From: Trichopria drosophilae
Taxonomy: Eukaryota > Arthropoda > Insecta > Hymenoptera > Diapriidae
Assembly (NCBI GenBank): GCA_030407085.1
Contig: CM059583.1
Coordinates: forward strand, 26,758,001-26,822,000
DNA: 64,000 bases
Reading direction: 5' to 3'
This document shows positions 11,616 to 22,439 of this stretch, in pieces. Made by a program: the position numbers and the translations under genes. The notes beneath the pieces are model-generated. The model worked only from the letters and a program-made list of their open reading frames with translations, was not told the DNA's origin and searched no databases. The stretch's first letter is position 1. Each line of letters starts with the position of its first letter.

Positions 11616-12044
11616 ATTTAAAATGTACTCGCAATTATAATAAATATATACAACATCTTTTGTAAGTTAATTATTTGCTTTTGTGTGTTTTAGGTAAGTT
11701 TCGAGGGATTCTATAGAAAATAGCTACTAAGTGACAAGTTTGACAGTAAGTGACAATAAACATTGGTTATGATATTTTATACTTTGTTTCAATACTGGGA
11801 TTTGAAATAATAATTTTGTTCCTATATAAACAATGTGCTACTTATATCATCTAATAATTTTATACCCTGAATTCACTCCCTGTTTTTAAAACTCAATATG
11901 TCTTAAAAATTAGATTTGAAATCTTAGTATAATAATAGTACTAAACACAAAAAAAATGAAGAAAGATTGAATAAATGACACCTACGATTAGAACAGCTTA
12001 GATATATACATTGATTAGATTTACTTACCAACTTTATGCCATCT
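11616..12044. other. AT-rich non-coding stretch
   Basis: Nothing recognised. Confidence 0.5.
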
Positions 12045-12316
12045 ACTCTCTAAACTTCAATTAATCAAAAACGATTTATCTACAGCGAAAAGTGGGTTGC
12101 CATCAATTAGTAAGTTTCTTACTGACAAATAGTATGAAACTACTAATTAATTAATAAAATTCTACTAATCTACAAGTATATATTGACTTTTTTAGTTTAG
12201 TAGTTTATATAATTAGTAATAACCTAGTGGGTTTTAACTTTTTATTAACAAAAATTATTAATTCATTTGGTGACTCACTTTTCGGTAGTTTTTGACTAAT
12301 TCAAATTTAGAGAGTA
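12045..12316. mobile_element. 272-bp MITE-like element with ~70-bp inverted repeats
   Basis: The left end ACTCTCTAAACTTCAATTA and CGAAAAGTGGGTT match the reverse complement of the right end, TTTAGAGAGT, preceded by TTTGACTAATTCAAA and CTCACTTTTCGG. The centre reiterates ACTAATTA / TTAGTAAT words. No ORF is present. Confidence 0.7.
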
Positions 12317-12864
12317 TGTATGATCGGGTAGGGCTATTCATCATCCCACAATCACAGTTTTTAGAAGATGGTGCAAATAAATGTTGCAATGTCTTTCATT
12401 AATACAGATCTATAGATGATAAAAAAAAGTCATTAATGGGACCATTTTGCAAAAGGAAAATACGGAATTACGAACATAGTAAAATTAACTATTTCGATAG
12501 TAAACAACATGAAATTGTTCCGTTTAGTTTCCAATACTTAAATATGCATTACCTTGCATAACCTCAAATGTACTGTAAATAATCGAATAGTGAATTTAAA
12601 TATTCTTGAGTAGTTAACAGACAATATTTATTAGACGAAAAGAAACTTTCGTCATAGCAATAATAGTTATTGTATAATATAAATTATAATATTCTGAATT
12701 GTAAATGTCACATAGAGTCAACGACAACTTTTCACGTTGTTAAATCATGTTATTATTACATGTGAAACCCACTTCTACGCTTTTTTCAAGATTCCATTAA
12801 CAATTTTTTTCCCTCTGCCTAGGACACCTAGGTTTGCAGTAAATATTGTTAATGAATGCTCTAA
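12317..12864. other. AT-rich non-coding stretch
   Basis: Nothing recognised. Confidence 0.5.
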
Positions 12865-13300
12865 ATTTCTAGGAGTGAAATTTGAACTCCAAACCTGAAG
12901 TGAGCAGAGTACTCATTCTAAAAAGAGTGAAAGAACACTCTAAAAGAGTTGAGGCGAAGAGAGAGATTCAACGTTGAAATGAAAATTCACTCCAAAGAGA
13001 GTGAGATTTTGTTATTACTGCAGTGCTAGGTTTTCAAAAAATATGGATTAAATAAAATTTAAGAAGAGTGATTTAATTTTCCATATTCTGCTTTATTTCC
13101 GGGAATTTCACTGCAATTCAATCCCTCCCAATAAATACTGCAGAAACAGCAAACGGTTTGGCGTTGACCTTTATCTCTGGAGTGAACAAATGCACTCTAA
13201 AAAAAGAGTGGAAATGCACTCCATACAGAGTGGCTCACCTTTCACCCTTTGCATAGAGTGAATTTTCAAGAGTGAAATTTCACTCCAAGGCCTTTCGAGA
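12865..13300. repeat. AGAGTG / CACTCT word cluster 1
   Basis: GGAGTGAAATTTGAACTCC, AAAAAGAGTGAAAGAACACTCT, TTCACTCCAAAGAGAGTGA and GAGTGAAATTTCACTCC show the word AGAGTG paired with CACTCT again and again. Each pair makes a small hairpin. Related patches lie at 14390-14470 and 14915-15065. Confidence 0.7.
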
Positions 13301-13479
13301 GAATGCTTGATGATATCACAGATAGAGAAAAGAGGATAATGGAAGTATCAAGAATTAGTAGAAAGTATTTGAATATTTGGAATTCTTAAAGAGTACCTCA
13401 ATAACTTCTTTCTGTGGTGTTTTGGACATTTTTGGTGCATATATGGTATGTCAGTTTCTGACTTGGTCCACCCATATTT
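13301..13479. other. AT-rich non-coding stretch
   Basis: Nothing recognised. Confidence 0.4.
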
Positions 13480-13890
13480 ACCTCTATTTTTCTCACCCTC
13501 TATTTTACGATTTGCAACACCGCTCTCAGAGATTTGCCCACTAGAGACCGGAAACATCATGATGTTCATACGTGCGGCCGCAAGGGATGTAAGCGATCGC
13601 CACATAAATGGTGCATTACACGAGACAACTGTGACGGCCGGACGGCACGCATCTTGAAGAAATGCTCCGAGCGTTTATATCTTACGCTGTCCACTCTTAT
13701 TCGTCAGTTATTCGTCCCTAATGGGATGTAATATTATATGCGAAGAGTCACGTCGCATCCACTCGAATCCGCGGGCTTTAACGGTGTCTGGGCACGAAAC
13801 AGCGCGAAATCTTTTGACCCGGCCCTTAACGGCTTAATGCTGCCTTTATTCCGGCGGCTAAAAATTAATCGAGTGACGTTGTACACATCC
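13480..13890. other. Higher-GC, low-repeat island
   Basis: A sharply bounded GC- and CpG-rich stretch lies between word clusters. It includes TAATTAATCGA-like and CATAAATGG homeodomain-type words near its ends. Short ORFs overlap in two forward frames without a domain. Candidate conserved non-coding regulatory DNA (inference). Confidence 0.4.
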
Positions 13891-14389
13891 TACGACCTTT
13901 TTGTAAATTTTTTTTTAAACACTTTTTTTTTGTCTTTTAAATATTCGATTACTTTCATGGTATCTGATGTACGATGTAAGAAGTAGCGATGTGTTCGAAT
14001 AAAAATAAGAATATTTAACGTAATTGACGAAAATAATATTTATTTACAAAAATATATATATTTTAATCATATTAATGGGGTTTAACATTCACTTCTTCAT
14101 AATATTAAAACTGCTCTTAATTAATCAATTTTTCCATCGATTTCTCTTATGGATTCAGAACTCAGCACAATTCAGAAGTACGGAAGACGAGAACTTTTCG
14201 AACAGTACTTGAAAACTGAATAATTTCTTATATTAATCTATTTTTATATTTATTTTTTATATCTTCAATTTATACTTGAATCCATTTGAACTGGCGTTTT
14301 GTAGTTCCTATGTGCTTCGTGACGATCTCTGCGTATTGGATTGGAGTGCAAATTGAGCTACTTTTTTACGAAGAGGAGGGAGTTTTCTT
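13891..14389. other. AT-rich non-coding stretch
   Basis: Nothing recognised. Confidence 0.5.
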
Positions 14390-14470
14390 TTTTTTCACTT
14401 TTGATGGCGTAAAATGCCACTCTTCGTAGAGTGAAATTATCACTTTTAATAAAAGGGTGGATCCATTTTC
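14390..14470. repeat. AGAGTG word fragment
   Basis: CACTCTTCGTAGAGTG forms a small hairpin, followed by a TCACTTTTAATAAAAG word. Same style as 12865-13300. Confidence 0.5.
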
Positions 14471-14689
14471 ATTTCAAACTATTTAGAGAGTACCTTCAAT
14501 GCTCTTTTGGTTTCTATATATGTTTTTATATATGACGAATAACAATTATTACACTGTACCTGATACAAGGTGTTCGTTTTTCAAATTTATTTAGTATTAT
14601 TTAAGAAGATGTTTATATTTTCGAAATATATGGAATAATTATATTTTCGCAAGACATGTTTATAGGTTCATAACGATCTGATCCATAAT
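14471..14689. other. AT-rich non-coding stretch
   Basis: Nothing recognised. Confidence 0.4.
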
Positions 14690-14770
14690 TAATTTTTATC
14701 ACTCCGGGCGCATTTTGCAATTTCGCGCCCTAGGGCGGAACCTTCGAAAGCACATAATTGTTTTTGCGTC
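14690..14770 (+). repeat. Family B fragment
   Basis: CACTCCGGGCGCATTTTGC, followed by CGCCCTAGGGCGGAACCTTCG, resembles the start of the family B copy at 20350. Confidence 0.5.
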
Positions 14771-14914
14771 CGCCATAAAAATACTGTATGCATCACGTGT
14801 GAAATTTCGATGTTCAAAAGTGAATTGTAAACTATCATGATATAAGTATTAAAATAAACCATGAACTCGATCATCTTAGGACCTACAATTAAAAATGTTG
14901 TCCACATATTCTCT

Positions 14915-15065
14915 AAATTTCTTGGAGCGAGAATTTTACTCTTATAAAGAGTGACTGAGAAAAGCACTCCAATAAGAGTGGACTAAATAAGTGAAATTTG
15001 ACTCTTAAAAGAGCTGGTATTTTCACTCTTTTAAGAAGAGTCAACATTTTCATTCTTGAGGTAAG
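14915..15065. repeat. AGAGTG / CACTCT word cluster 2
   Basis: TTACTCTTATAAAGAGTGA, CACTCCAATAAGAGTGGA, GACTCTTAAAAGAGC and CACTCTTTTAAGAAGAGT are successive hairpins built on the same word as at 12865-13300. Confidence 0.65.
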
Positions 15066-15254
15066 AGAATCTAAAGTTAAAATTTGCCGTTCGTCCGCAT
15101 ACTTGCCGCTATATTCAAAAAACAGAAAAAATATCATTTTTGCATTTTTTTTCATTTTTTTCGTTAGAATGATGTAGAATATAAAAGTAAAATTTTCATC
15201 GTACATTTTTAAAAGTATTTTATTCACCTTTGTACAAAGTTTCAATAGAATCCC
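15066..15254. other. AT-rich non-coding stretch
   Basis: Nothing recognised. The 110-codon minus-strand ORF over 14913-15245 reads through repeat sequence. Confidence 0.4.
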
Positions 15255-15415
15255 AATATTCTAATGGCTCGAAAAAAATTGGTAAGAATAAATATTTCCC
15301 AATCTTTCGGACATCTTCAATCAGCGACCACGAAACCAGTAGGCTCTCAATTTTTGTCAACTTCAATTGAAGCAAGAAGAAGTGTCTTTTGGGCGTTAAT
15401 GGATTAATGGGTTAT
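15255..15415 (+). repeat. Dispersed repeat family D, decayed copy
   Basis: CTAATGGCTCGAAA at the start, TTTTTGTCAACTTCAATTGAAGC in the middle and TTAATGGGTTATTAAC at the end follow the order seen at 11400 and 54470. Confidence 0.5.
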
Positions 15416-15844
15416 TAACAATTATAATTATTTTTATAAAATCTATTTATTCCTTCATATATTGGGAACACTTTGGTACCAAATATTGGTATAATAGAAG
15501 AATTATGTAGGTTAAAATTCAGGGATACTGACTTGTGAGTAAAACGTGGTGGAACTCACGAGAGTATCGTTGTCCCTTTTTATGGTTAATATAATACTGG
15601 GCATTAAATAAAATATCGTTAAAAGACTAACAAGAAGCAATGGCAATTTTCTAGAAGAAGAATCGTTACCATTTTTCTGGCAGATTATCCATACAATCAT
15701 ACTATGTTTAATATCATACCATAATTAATGTTTATACTCGTCAGTCATATAAATGAAATATAAATGACTGATGCTCATGCCTTATGCTGAGCAAAACTCG
15801 ATGGAATTGTGCAAATATGACTTAAGAGTTTTTAATTTTGTTTA
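15416..15844. other. AT-rich non-coding stretch
   Basis: Nothing recognised. Confidence 0.5.
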
Positions 15845-16945
15845 GTAACCCTAATAGAAATGTTATTAAATCCCTATTCCTGGAATATTCTTTTGCAACA
15901 TTGGGAAGAATCCAAAATAATATTCTATCCATATTACAGGAACATTGAAAAAATATTTCATCCTTAGAAATATTATAAACTATACAAATTTATTAGAATA
16001 TTTCAAAAACTATCAAATAATATAGACGAAATAATAATGCGAAATGAATGAATATCATTTTTAAGCTGATTTCAGAATATTTCATTGAGGTGTCATAATT
16101 ATTAAATGATTTCCTAAAAATCTAGTAGGTAATTGTTAAAAATACAAATATGTGTTGGTGACTTTATAAATTGATGTAAAAAAAGACTACAACGAGCTTG
16201 ATTTTAAATATTTCATAAAACTCGATGAAGAAGATGGACTTTTATTCGAAGTCAACAAGGACGATATCAATTATTATTATTATTATTATTTTTTAGAACT
16301 TTCTACTCAATTTAATAATAAAATGAAAAATGTCTAAGATGAATAAGGAGATTAAATTTTATTTCATTCAGATTATTTCGAATCTACCTTAATCTACTTT
16401 AATCAACTTTGAAAATATGAAATACGACTTAAATCTTGTCTAAATTAATGCAGTTTATTATAATCATTATTGACCAAATTATTTATATTTAGATTTGAAA
16501 CCGGTTTTATATTTTTGTCACATCAAAGTTCATCTTAGTTGATTATAATATAATTATAATCTATGCAAGTAGATCCGAAAAAGTCTCGAAAATTAGGTCA
16601 AATTTGATCATATTATTACTTGCCTTTTTTACTCCGCGGTTTTCGTGAAATCATTTAAAAATTGTGACACCGCAATGAAATGTTCTGAAATGAGCATAAA
16701 AAATAATATTCATTTATTTCGCATTATTGTTTCCTCTACATTAATTGATAGAGTTTTTAAAATATGCGAATAAAATGTTTAATCTGTAATGCTTAATAAT
16801 TTTTATGATGTAGATTATTCCAAACGTTGGATAATCCATGTTCCCGGAATATGGATAGAATATTACTTTGGAATATTCCCAATGTTACAAAGGAATATTC
16901 CGGGAATGTGGATGGAATAAAGTGCGCTATTAGGAAATGTTTTTC
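15845..16945. mobile_element. 1.1-kb foldback element
   Basis: The outer left arm (15868-15950) carries GGAATATTC, CAACATTGGGAA, ATATTCTATCCATATTAC and AGGAACATTG. The right arm (16838-16925) carries CATGTTCC, ATATGGATAGAATATTAC, TTCCCAATGTT and GGAATATTCC. Weaker pairing continues inward for another ~150 bp. The interior is AT-rich and contains a (TTA)n microsatellite at 16271-16290. No ORF. Confidence 0.7.
16271..16290. repeat. (TTA)n microsatellite
   Basis: Perfect TTA repeat of about 20 bp inside the foldback element. Confidence 0.9.
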
Positions 16946-19299
16946 TCTAATGTAGTTCTTATTGGTCTGTCATTTTCAAAAAAACAAACGGCCTTTCAAT
17001 TGCCCATGGAATGCTCTTCCAATTGAATTAGGCGCTCTATCATACATTTATGGTATAAATTCAATTTTTCTAGCTTATTTGCATTATTTTTAATTGGATG
17101 GACGAGTTTCCGACGTTAGAGAAAAAAATTGTTAAAAAAAAAATCAAAAACATTAAGTTGCACATTTTCAAAATTCCATCGTGATTTGCTGGGGATAAAC
17201 CGTGGTCATCATTCACTTATATGATAATATTGTAAATTAATATTATAATTAGTTATAAACATAACAAAAAATGCCACAATAAGTGTATTATTAAAAAATA
17301 ACACGCAATATTCTACTGATAAGTGATTTCAACAAAATAAATATTAATGAAGAGTTTTTAATATTTTTATAAATTATTGAACAAATATTTACGAACGTTT
17401 AGTTCTGCACACTGGTTTTAAATGTCATTTTATTCGTATCTTAGCCTATTTTCTCTGTAACTATCGTGTAACCGTCATTTACGATGCAAAATAGTTGATC
17501 GATATGTATGTTTTATTATCCCGTCTTATCTAACCTTGTCCAGGTGATTCAGTAGTTTTTTAAATACCAATTAATCAATCAAAGTAGTGTTATTTCTTAT
17601 CAATACGCACTAATCGCAATTACTTATATCGCGTACGCGCTCAGCTTCCGTAAGCGTATGTTTTTCATTTTTATTGTTTGTTCTATGCCGCCAAGTACCC
17701 AATCATCGACGGCTGTATGCATGTCTGTCAAAACTTACCGTACTATGAAAGTTATAAAATTAGATTAGATCACTGTACAGAGTTACAAGGATCAAGTCGT
17801 TTAAGTAATTTGTAATAACTCTTGCCATTATTTTATTTATTTTATTAGATACACGTCTGTTATGTAGTATGCTAATTATCCTAACGATCTAAAAGGAAGT
17901 ATTTTGATGATTTATTTGGCTTGCGTTGATAACTGTATTTGAATAATGGTTATTCAATATTAAATAGCGTTTAATTTTTATTTAGAAAAATATAAGTATA
18001 CGTAAGATACTCTTGCATTAGCAATCTTGTATCTCAGTCCAAAATTTTTTATTGAAAATTTAAATTTTTGAATTTTTATATCAGATTTTATTTGTTAACT
18101 ATTATTGCTATAACTTGATTATTAACTTTAGTGTGTTGTTAACTGTGCATTAACAATAATGTTCTCATTGTTGCTTTATTAAAGCAGGATATTAATTGTC
18201 ATATTTGATGATTCATTTTTATCATTTCGTCCCATATGATGATTCTATGAATTGGAGCTGCTAGTTTTACGGTAATGTTCTTTTGTTTTCGGTACAAGTT
18301 AATCATAGCATGGATCTTAATCAGATATAATTTACTCGAGGCTAATTACTTGAAATCGGGACGCAACAAGAGGTCGCGTTAGGGTTAGGTCAAAGATTAA
18401 TGAGGAGACATCATCAGGTTAAGTTGCTGGAATATATTTAGAGCCTGATTGGAATGTAGTCAATAACACACCACTTGATCATGATCAGACATTCTTATTA
18501 TAATGCAGCTAGCTAAGTAAAAAGTTTAGGTACCTGTTAACGTATTCTTATCATATGTAAATGTGATCAAGTAAAAATGAGATGAGGAATATCTGGGCAG
18601 AGTCGAATATAATTTACCCGTGCACGTTTTCTTAAAGTTCTCATGATTAAATGGTCTGTGTTTACCCAATCATCTAACGATTCCGCAAGGTAGATCCAAA
18701 ATTAATACATATTAATTAAAGCACCAATACAATGACTATGTCTGGAGGACATTAGACCAAGTATTGTGTTCAACGTGACAGGCCCAATTGAATGCCAGTT
18801 CTGGTTGAAGACTAAAATTGTTGTCAGCTGCCCTCAATATTAAATTATTTTCTCCTGATTTATTTCTGTTTCTAATTCAAGTGACACGTAAATGACAGTT
18901 TGACATACGACGGTCATATACGAATACTCTGCAGTTTACTCAATTTAAAGCACTTAAGAGTTTCGCGAAGACTGCATCGTTTAGTTTCAAACCGTCAAAG
19001 TTCAATGTAATAAGAACACCATACTAATATCAGGATCATTACAGCCATTAAACGAAGCAATTACGTCAAAATATTTAACGAGTCTTTTTTATTAAATTCA
19101 ATTAACATGACGCAGATGTACAATCGATATGGCCGATTACATTGTTATCTCGATCTCGTATCGACTTCATCGCTACGAAATTACGTTTAATGCTTGAGCG
19201 TTATTCTCACGTACGCAATCTTTAAAAAAAACGCAAATTACGAATTTCGCAAAAAACGCTCGTTTTTCTCGCTATTTTGAAAAATGCGAAATAGTTTCC
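16946..19299. other. Long AT-rich non-coding stretch
   Basis: About 2.3 kb without a supported gene or assigned repeat. Composition becomes slightly less AT-rich from about 18300 on. No TATA/initiator pair or splice-bounded ORF stands out. Confidence 0.5.
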
Positions 19300-19700
19300 T
19301 GGACACTAAGTTGGAACGAGTGTTGATTATCTGAAATCTAAACGATCGACAGCGAGGCGATCGATTGCACATGTCCCGTGACGTATTCCTGATTGGTCGT
19401 GAACACGTGCGGGGATAGAATTTACTCCCGTTGCACATGTGCAAGTGCATCGTAAACTCTACTTGGGTACTAGTGCATATATACGCCCATCTTTTACTTC
19501 CTCTTGTCTTCTCTCTCTCTTGTTCATTCCGTTCCGTACATTCATTCTTTCACCATTTATCTCTCTACTCTGTTGCGACTTTTATCTCTTACTCTTTCGC
19601 TGATTAGAATCCACTCATTCCTCGGTCCCATGTTTTATTCGAAGAAGTTCTCCAAGAGGACATGTTGTGTCTTTCACGTGTAATTTTCCCGTTTGTACAA
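19300..19700 (+). promoter_or_regulatory. Promoter-like region with E-boxes and TATA
   Basis: Seen here: ATTGG (inverted CCAAT) at 19392-19396, CACGTG at 19404-19409, CACATG at 19368-19373, the palindrome GCACATGTGC at 19433-19442 and TATATA at 19478-19483. A pyrimidine-rich, initiator-like tract follows (19490-19620). This spacing would suit a plus-strand promoter. No downstream ORF is evident, so the target could be a distant exon or a non-coding RNA. The motifs are short and chance is possible. Confidence 0.3.
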
Positions 19701-20349
19701 AAATGTGAGTTAAATTTATCTATTTAACCATTTTTGCACGTGTGAAAAGATATAGTAATGAAAAGAGTCTGATAAATTTTACTGATTTTATTTTCTGTGG
19801 CTTATATCGCAGCAAATGTTTTATTACGTGTAATGTAATGACAATCCATTTTTAACTGTGTTTATAATTTTTTTAATGGTTTATGAAAATAGAAATAAAA
19901 TATTTCGTAATAAAAAAATGAAATCTTTATTTTATGCATACATTATACTAATTGTCTTAATTCAAGTGACACATAACTAACAGAATGAGAAAGTACAATT
20001 TTAACGTTAGAAAATGTCTTTTTAGATTAAACATCTAAATGCCTCTATTTTCTATGCAAAGTATCTCAAATTGGACTTTTTTAGAGTTTAGTAGGATGAT
20101 GGTCATCAATTCAGCCATTTTTGATATGGACCATTATCGTTTTTGTTCGGAATTTTTGTACAGATGCATCCCGATGAAATAAATGTCATTGTTTTTTAGA
20201 TGTTTGAAATCACTTGATAACGAGTGAGAATTAGTAAAAATTTTGGATTTTCAGAAAACTGAAAATATTTAAATGGATATAACTCGGTTGTTACTTATCA
20301 TACAGTAACAAATAAAAAATCGAATAAATCGTCTTGAAATGTACTTTTT
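19701..20349. other. AT-rich non-coding stretch
   Basis: Nothing recognised apart from weak satellite-like words near 20100. Confidence 0.45.
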
Positions 20350-20575
20350 TGATCCTCCGGCCGTAAAGCTCGATTTCTCGGCCTAGAGCGAAACCTTCGG
20401 CCGCGAATTATCGAGTGCTACGACAATCAGATAAAAAAATACATTATTGGTCACGGGCGAAATATCCATCTCCGACGAATGTGATTGTTGCCCTCACTTC
20501 GCTCGGGCGACAAACTTCACAATCGTCGAAGATCTATAATTGCGCCCTTGGCACATAATGTACTATTATATGAGT
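20350..20575 (+). repeat. Dispersed repeat family B, fullest copy
   Basis: CTCCGGCCGTAAAGCTCGA starts the copy. GGCCTAGAGCGAAACCTTCGG, ACGGGCGAAATATC, CACTTCGCTCGGGCGACAAAC, TCGTCGAAGATCTATAATTG and CGCCC follow. The order matches 4679-4835. The CTTCGCTCGGGCG core is itself partly self-complementary. Confidence 0.7.
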
Positions 20576-20879
20576 AAAAAGAAAATTTTGTTGTTGTTTG
20601 AGTTTTTACGTTTTAAGTAATAAATTGAAGATTTTAGCCAATGGGGCATTTTTCAATTTGTTTTGCTAAATTCATAAAAAAACCTACTGAAAATAATGAA
20701 CAATTTGCAGGGTCAAGATAGCAATTATTTTTGTTAATTTTGTACAGAATTTTATGATTTTTTTACAATTTAAATTTGTGCAGGAATCTCAAGATTCTAT
20801 AATTAGAATTATTGTTGAATTTGTAACTCAGCATGTTCCTCTTTTTTTGTGTATTTTTGTTGTTTATTAGTAACTCAAA
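20576..20879. other. AT-rich non-coding stretch
   Basis: Nothing recognised. Confidence 0.45.
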
Positions 20880-21439
20880 ACATAGTTAGGAATTCGAGGT
20901 TATGTGGTAGGCGAGGAAAAGTAGACTTGCAGGTAATTTTCAAGGTCAAATCTAAAGTCATTATCATATTCTTCAAATAAAATACAATAACTTTGCTTGA
21001 GGTCATTTTATTAATTGCGTACTTCAAATTAACCAGTCGTACAAGAAGTTTTGATGAGTTAACAGAAAAGAAGTCTGACAAAAAGTCGGCTATTACAAAA
21101 TGGTATCCCGCAATCTCAGTGGAAATTTTATTATCAAAAACATAACTTTGATCAACTTACGGATGAAAGAACATGCTAACCTCAAATAAGTTAGTGGCAT
21201 GGAAGCTTCAGAAATTTGTAATTAAATTGGTTTCGACGATTACTGGTAAGGTCAAATCTTAAGTCACCATTACATTGTTCAATGTCCTTTTAAATCCCGT
21301 AGAAGGAGAAAAAAGTTACTTTATATAGTCTAATAAATTGATAATTTGTGACTATGGACATGTTATAGAATTAAAAAAAAAAAAAAAAATGCATGGTCAC
21401 ACATTCGGATTCGTTAACGGAGCCCAGAAGACGCTTTCC

Positions 21440-21720
21440 GCCAGTTACCGATCATCACTGACTCCCTAAACAGAATTTTCAACCGGACTCTTACCAGAAT
21501 CCATCCAGGTTATGTTCGGGAATGACCGTGTTTGTCACACTTCCCTGAATAAAGCTCAGTCGGATATGAGAATAGGCTGTGGTCATAACCGGATTGCGTT
21601 ACCCATGTTCTATTCTAAATTTGAATGGCTCTAGTTAATTCGTTATTCGGGTTAACCAGGCTGGATCTCAGCTGGGTCCTGTTTGTATTCGGGACAAATC
21701 GGGCCCATTCTTTCCTCGTT
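21440..21720 (-). repeat. Dispersed repeat family F, copy 1
   Basis: On the minus strand, GTGTGACAAACACGGTC and ATAACCTGGATGGATTC match GCGTGACAAACAGGGTCGGA and ACAACCAGG in the copy at 24185-24660. Both contain repeated CCGGGTTAAC / GGATTCCGGTC words. Non-coding. Confidence 0.5.
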
Positions 21721-21844
21721 ACCGTCAAAAGTCTGATTTGACTAAACTAAAATTTATTTGACTGTACGATTTCCCTTTTTCTACCAGTGGGCAAAGTTTG
21801 GCAAGAATGTTGCCTAATAAGTGTTTTAATAATATATATTCTGT

Positions 21845-22030
21845 AATAAGGGCATAATTACCGAAATTCGACGAGTGGAAAGATTGTTACACTCGTCGGC
21901 CATTAATATGTCCATGTCGCATATGATATTTTTTAACGCGATGGGCGTGAAACTCGATAAATTGTGTCCGAAGATCTCAGTGCCGGGCGCAAAATCGAGT
22001 TTTACTCCCGGAGAGTTAAAATTATACATT
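21845..22030 (-). repeat. Dispersed repeat family B, reverse copy
   Basis: It starts with AAGGGCATAATTACCGAAATTCGACGAGTG and ends with GCCGGGCGCAAAATCGAG, TTTTACTCCCGGAG. It matches 46985-47165 nearly throughout and is the reverse complement of the 4679 and 20350 copies. Confidence 0.7.
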
Positions 22031-22439
22031 TATCGTGTTGTTTTCTAAGCATACAATTACTACAAGGTATAGCACACATTCCTGTATGATTGGATCATTT
22101 GGAAAATATGGATTAAAAGATCCGTGAATGTTGTAATATTTTATTTGAACAATCTGACGGTAATCTTAAATTTGACCTAGGAATGATCTAAGTCCACATA
22201 TATGTGGAATCCAAAATATTCAAGTGGAATACAAATTTTCTGGACGGAAGTTCCAGAAATATGGATGGTACTTGTCATTGAAATGACCTTGAAGATTATT
22301 GACAAGGTCAAAGTAAAGTAATCATCGTATTGTTTGCATAAAATCATCCAAGTTGATAAATATACGTGTAAACCTCTTATTTGTTGGAATTAAAAAAAAA
22401 GGCTGACAAAACGGTACAATCTTGCAATTTACTTCTCAT

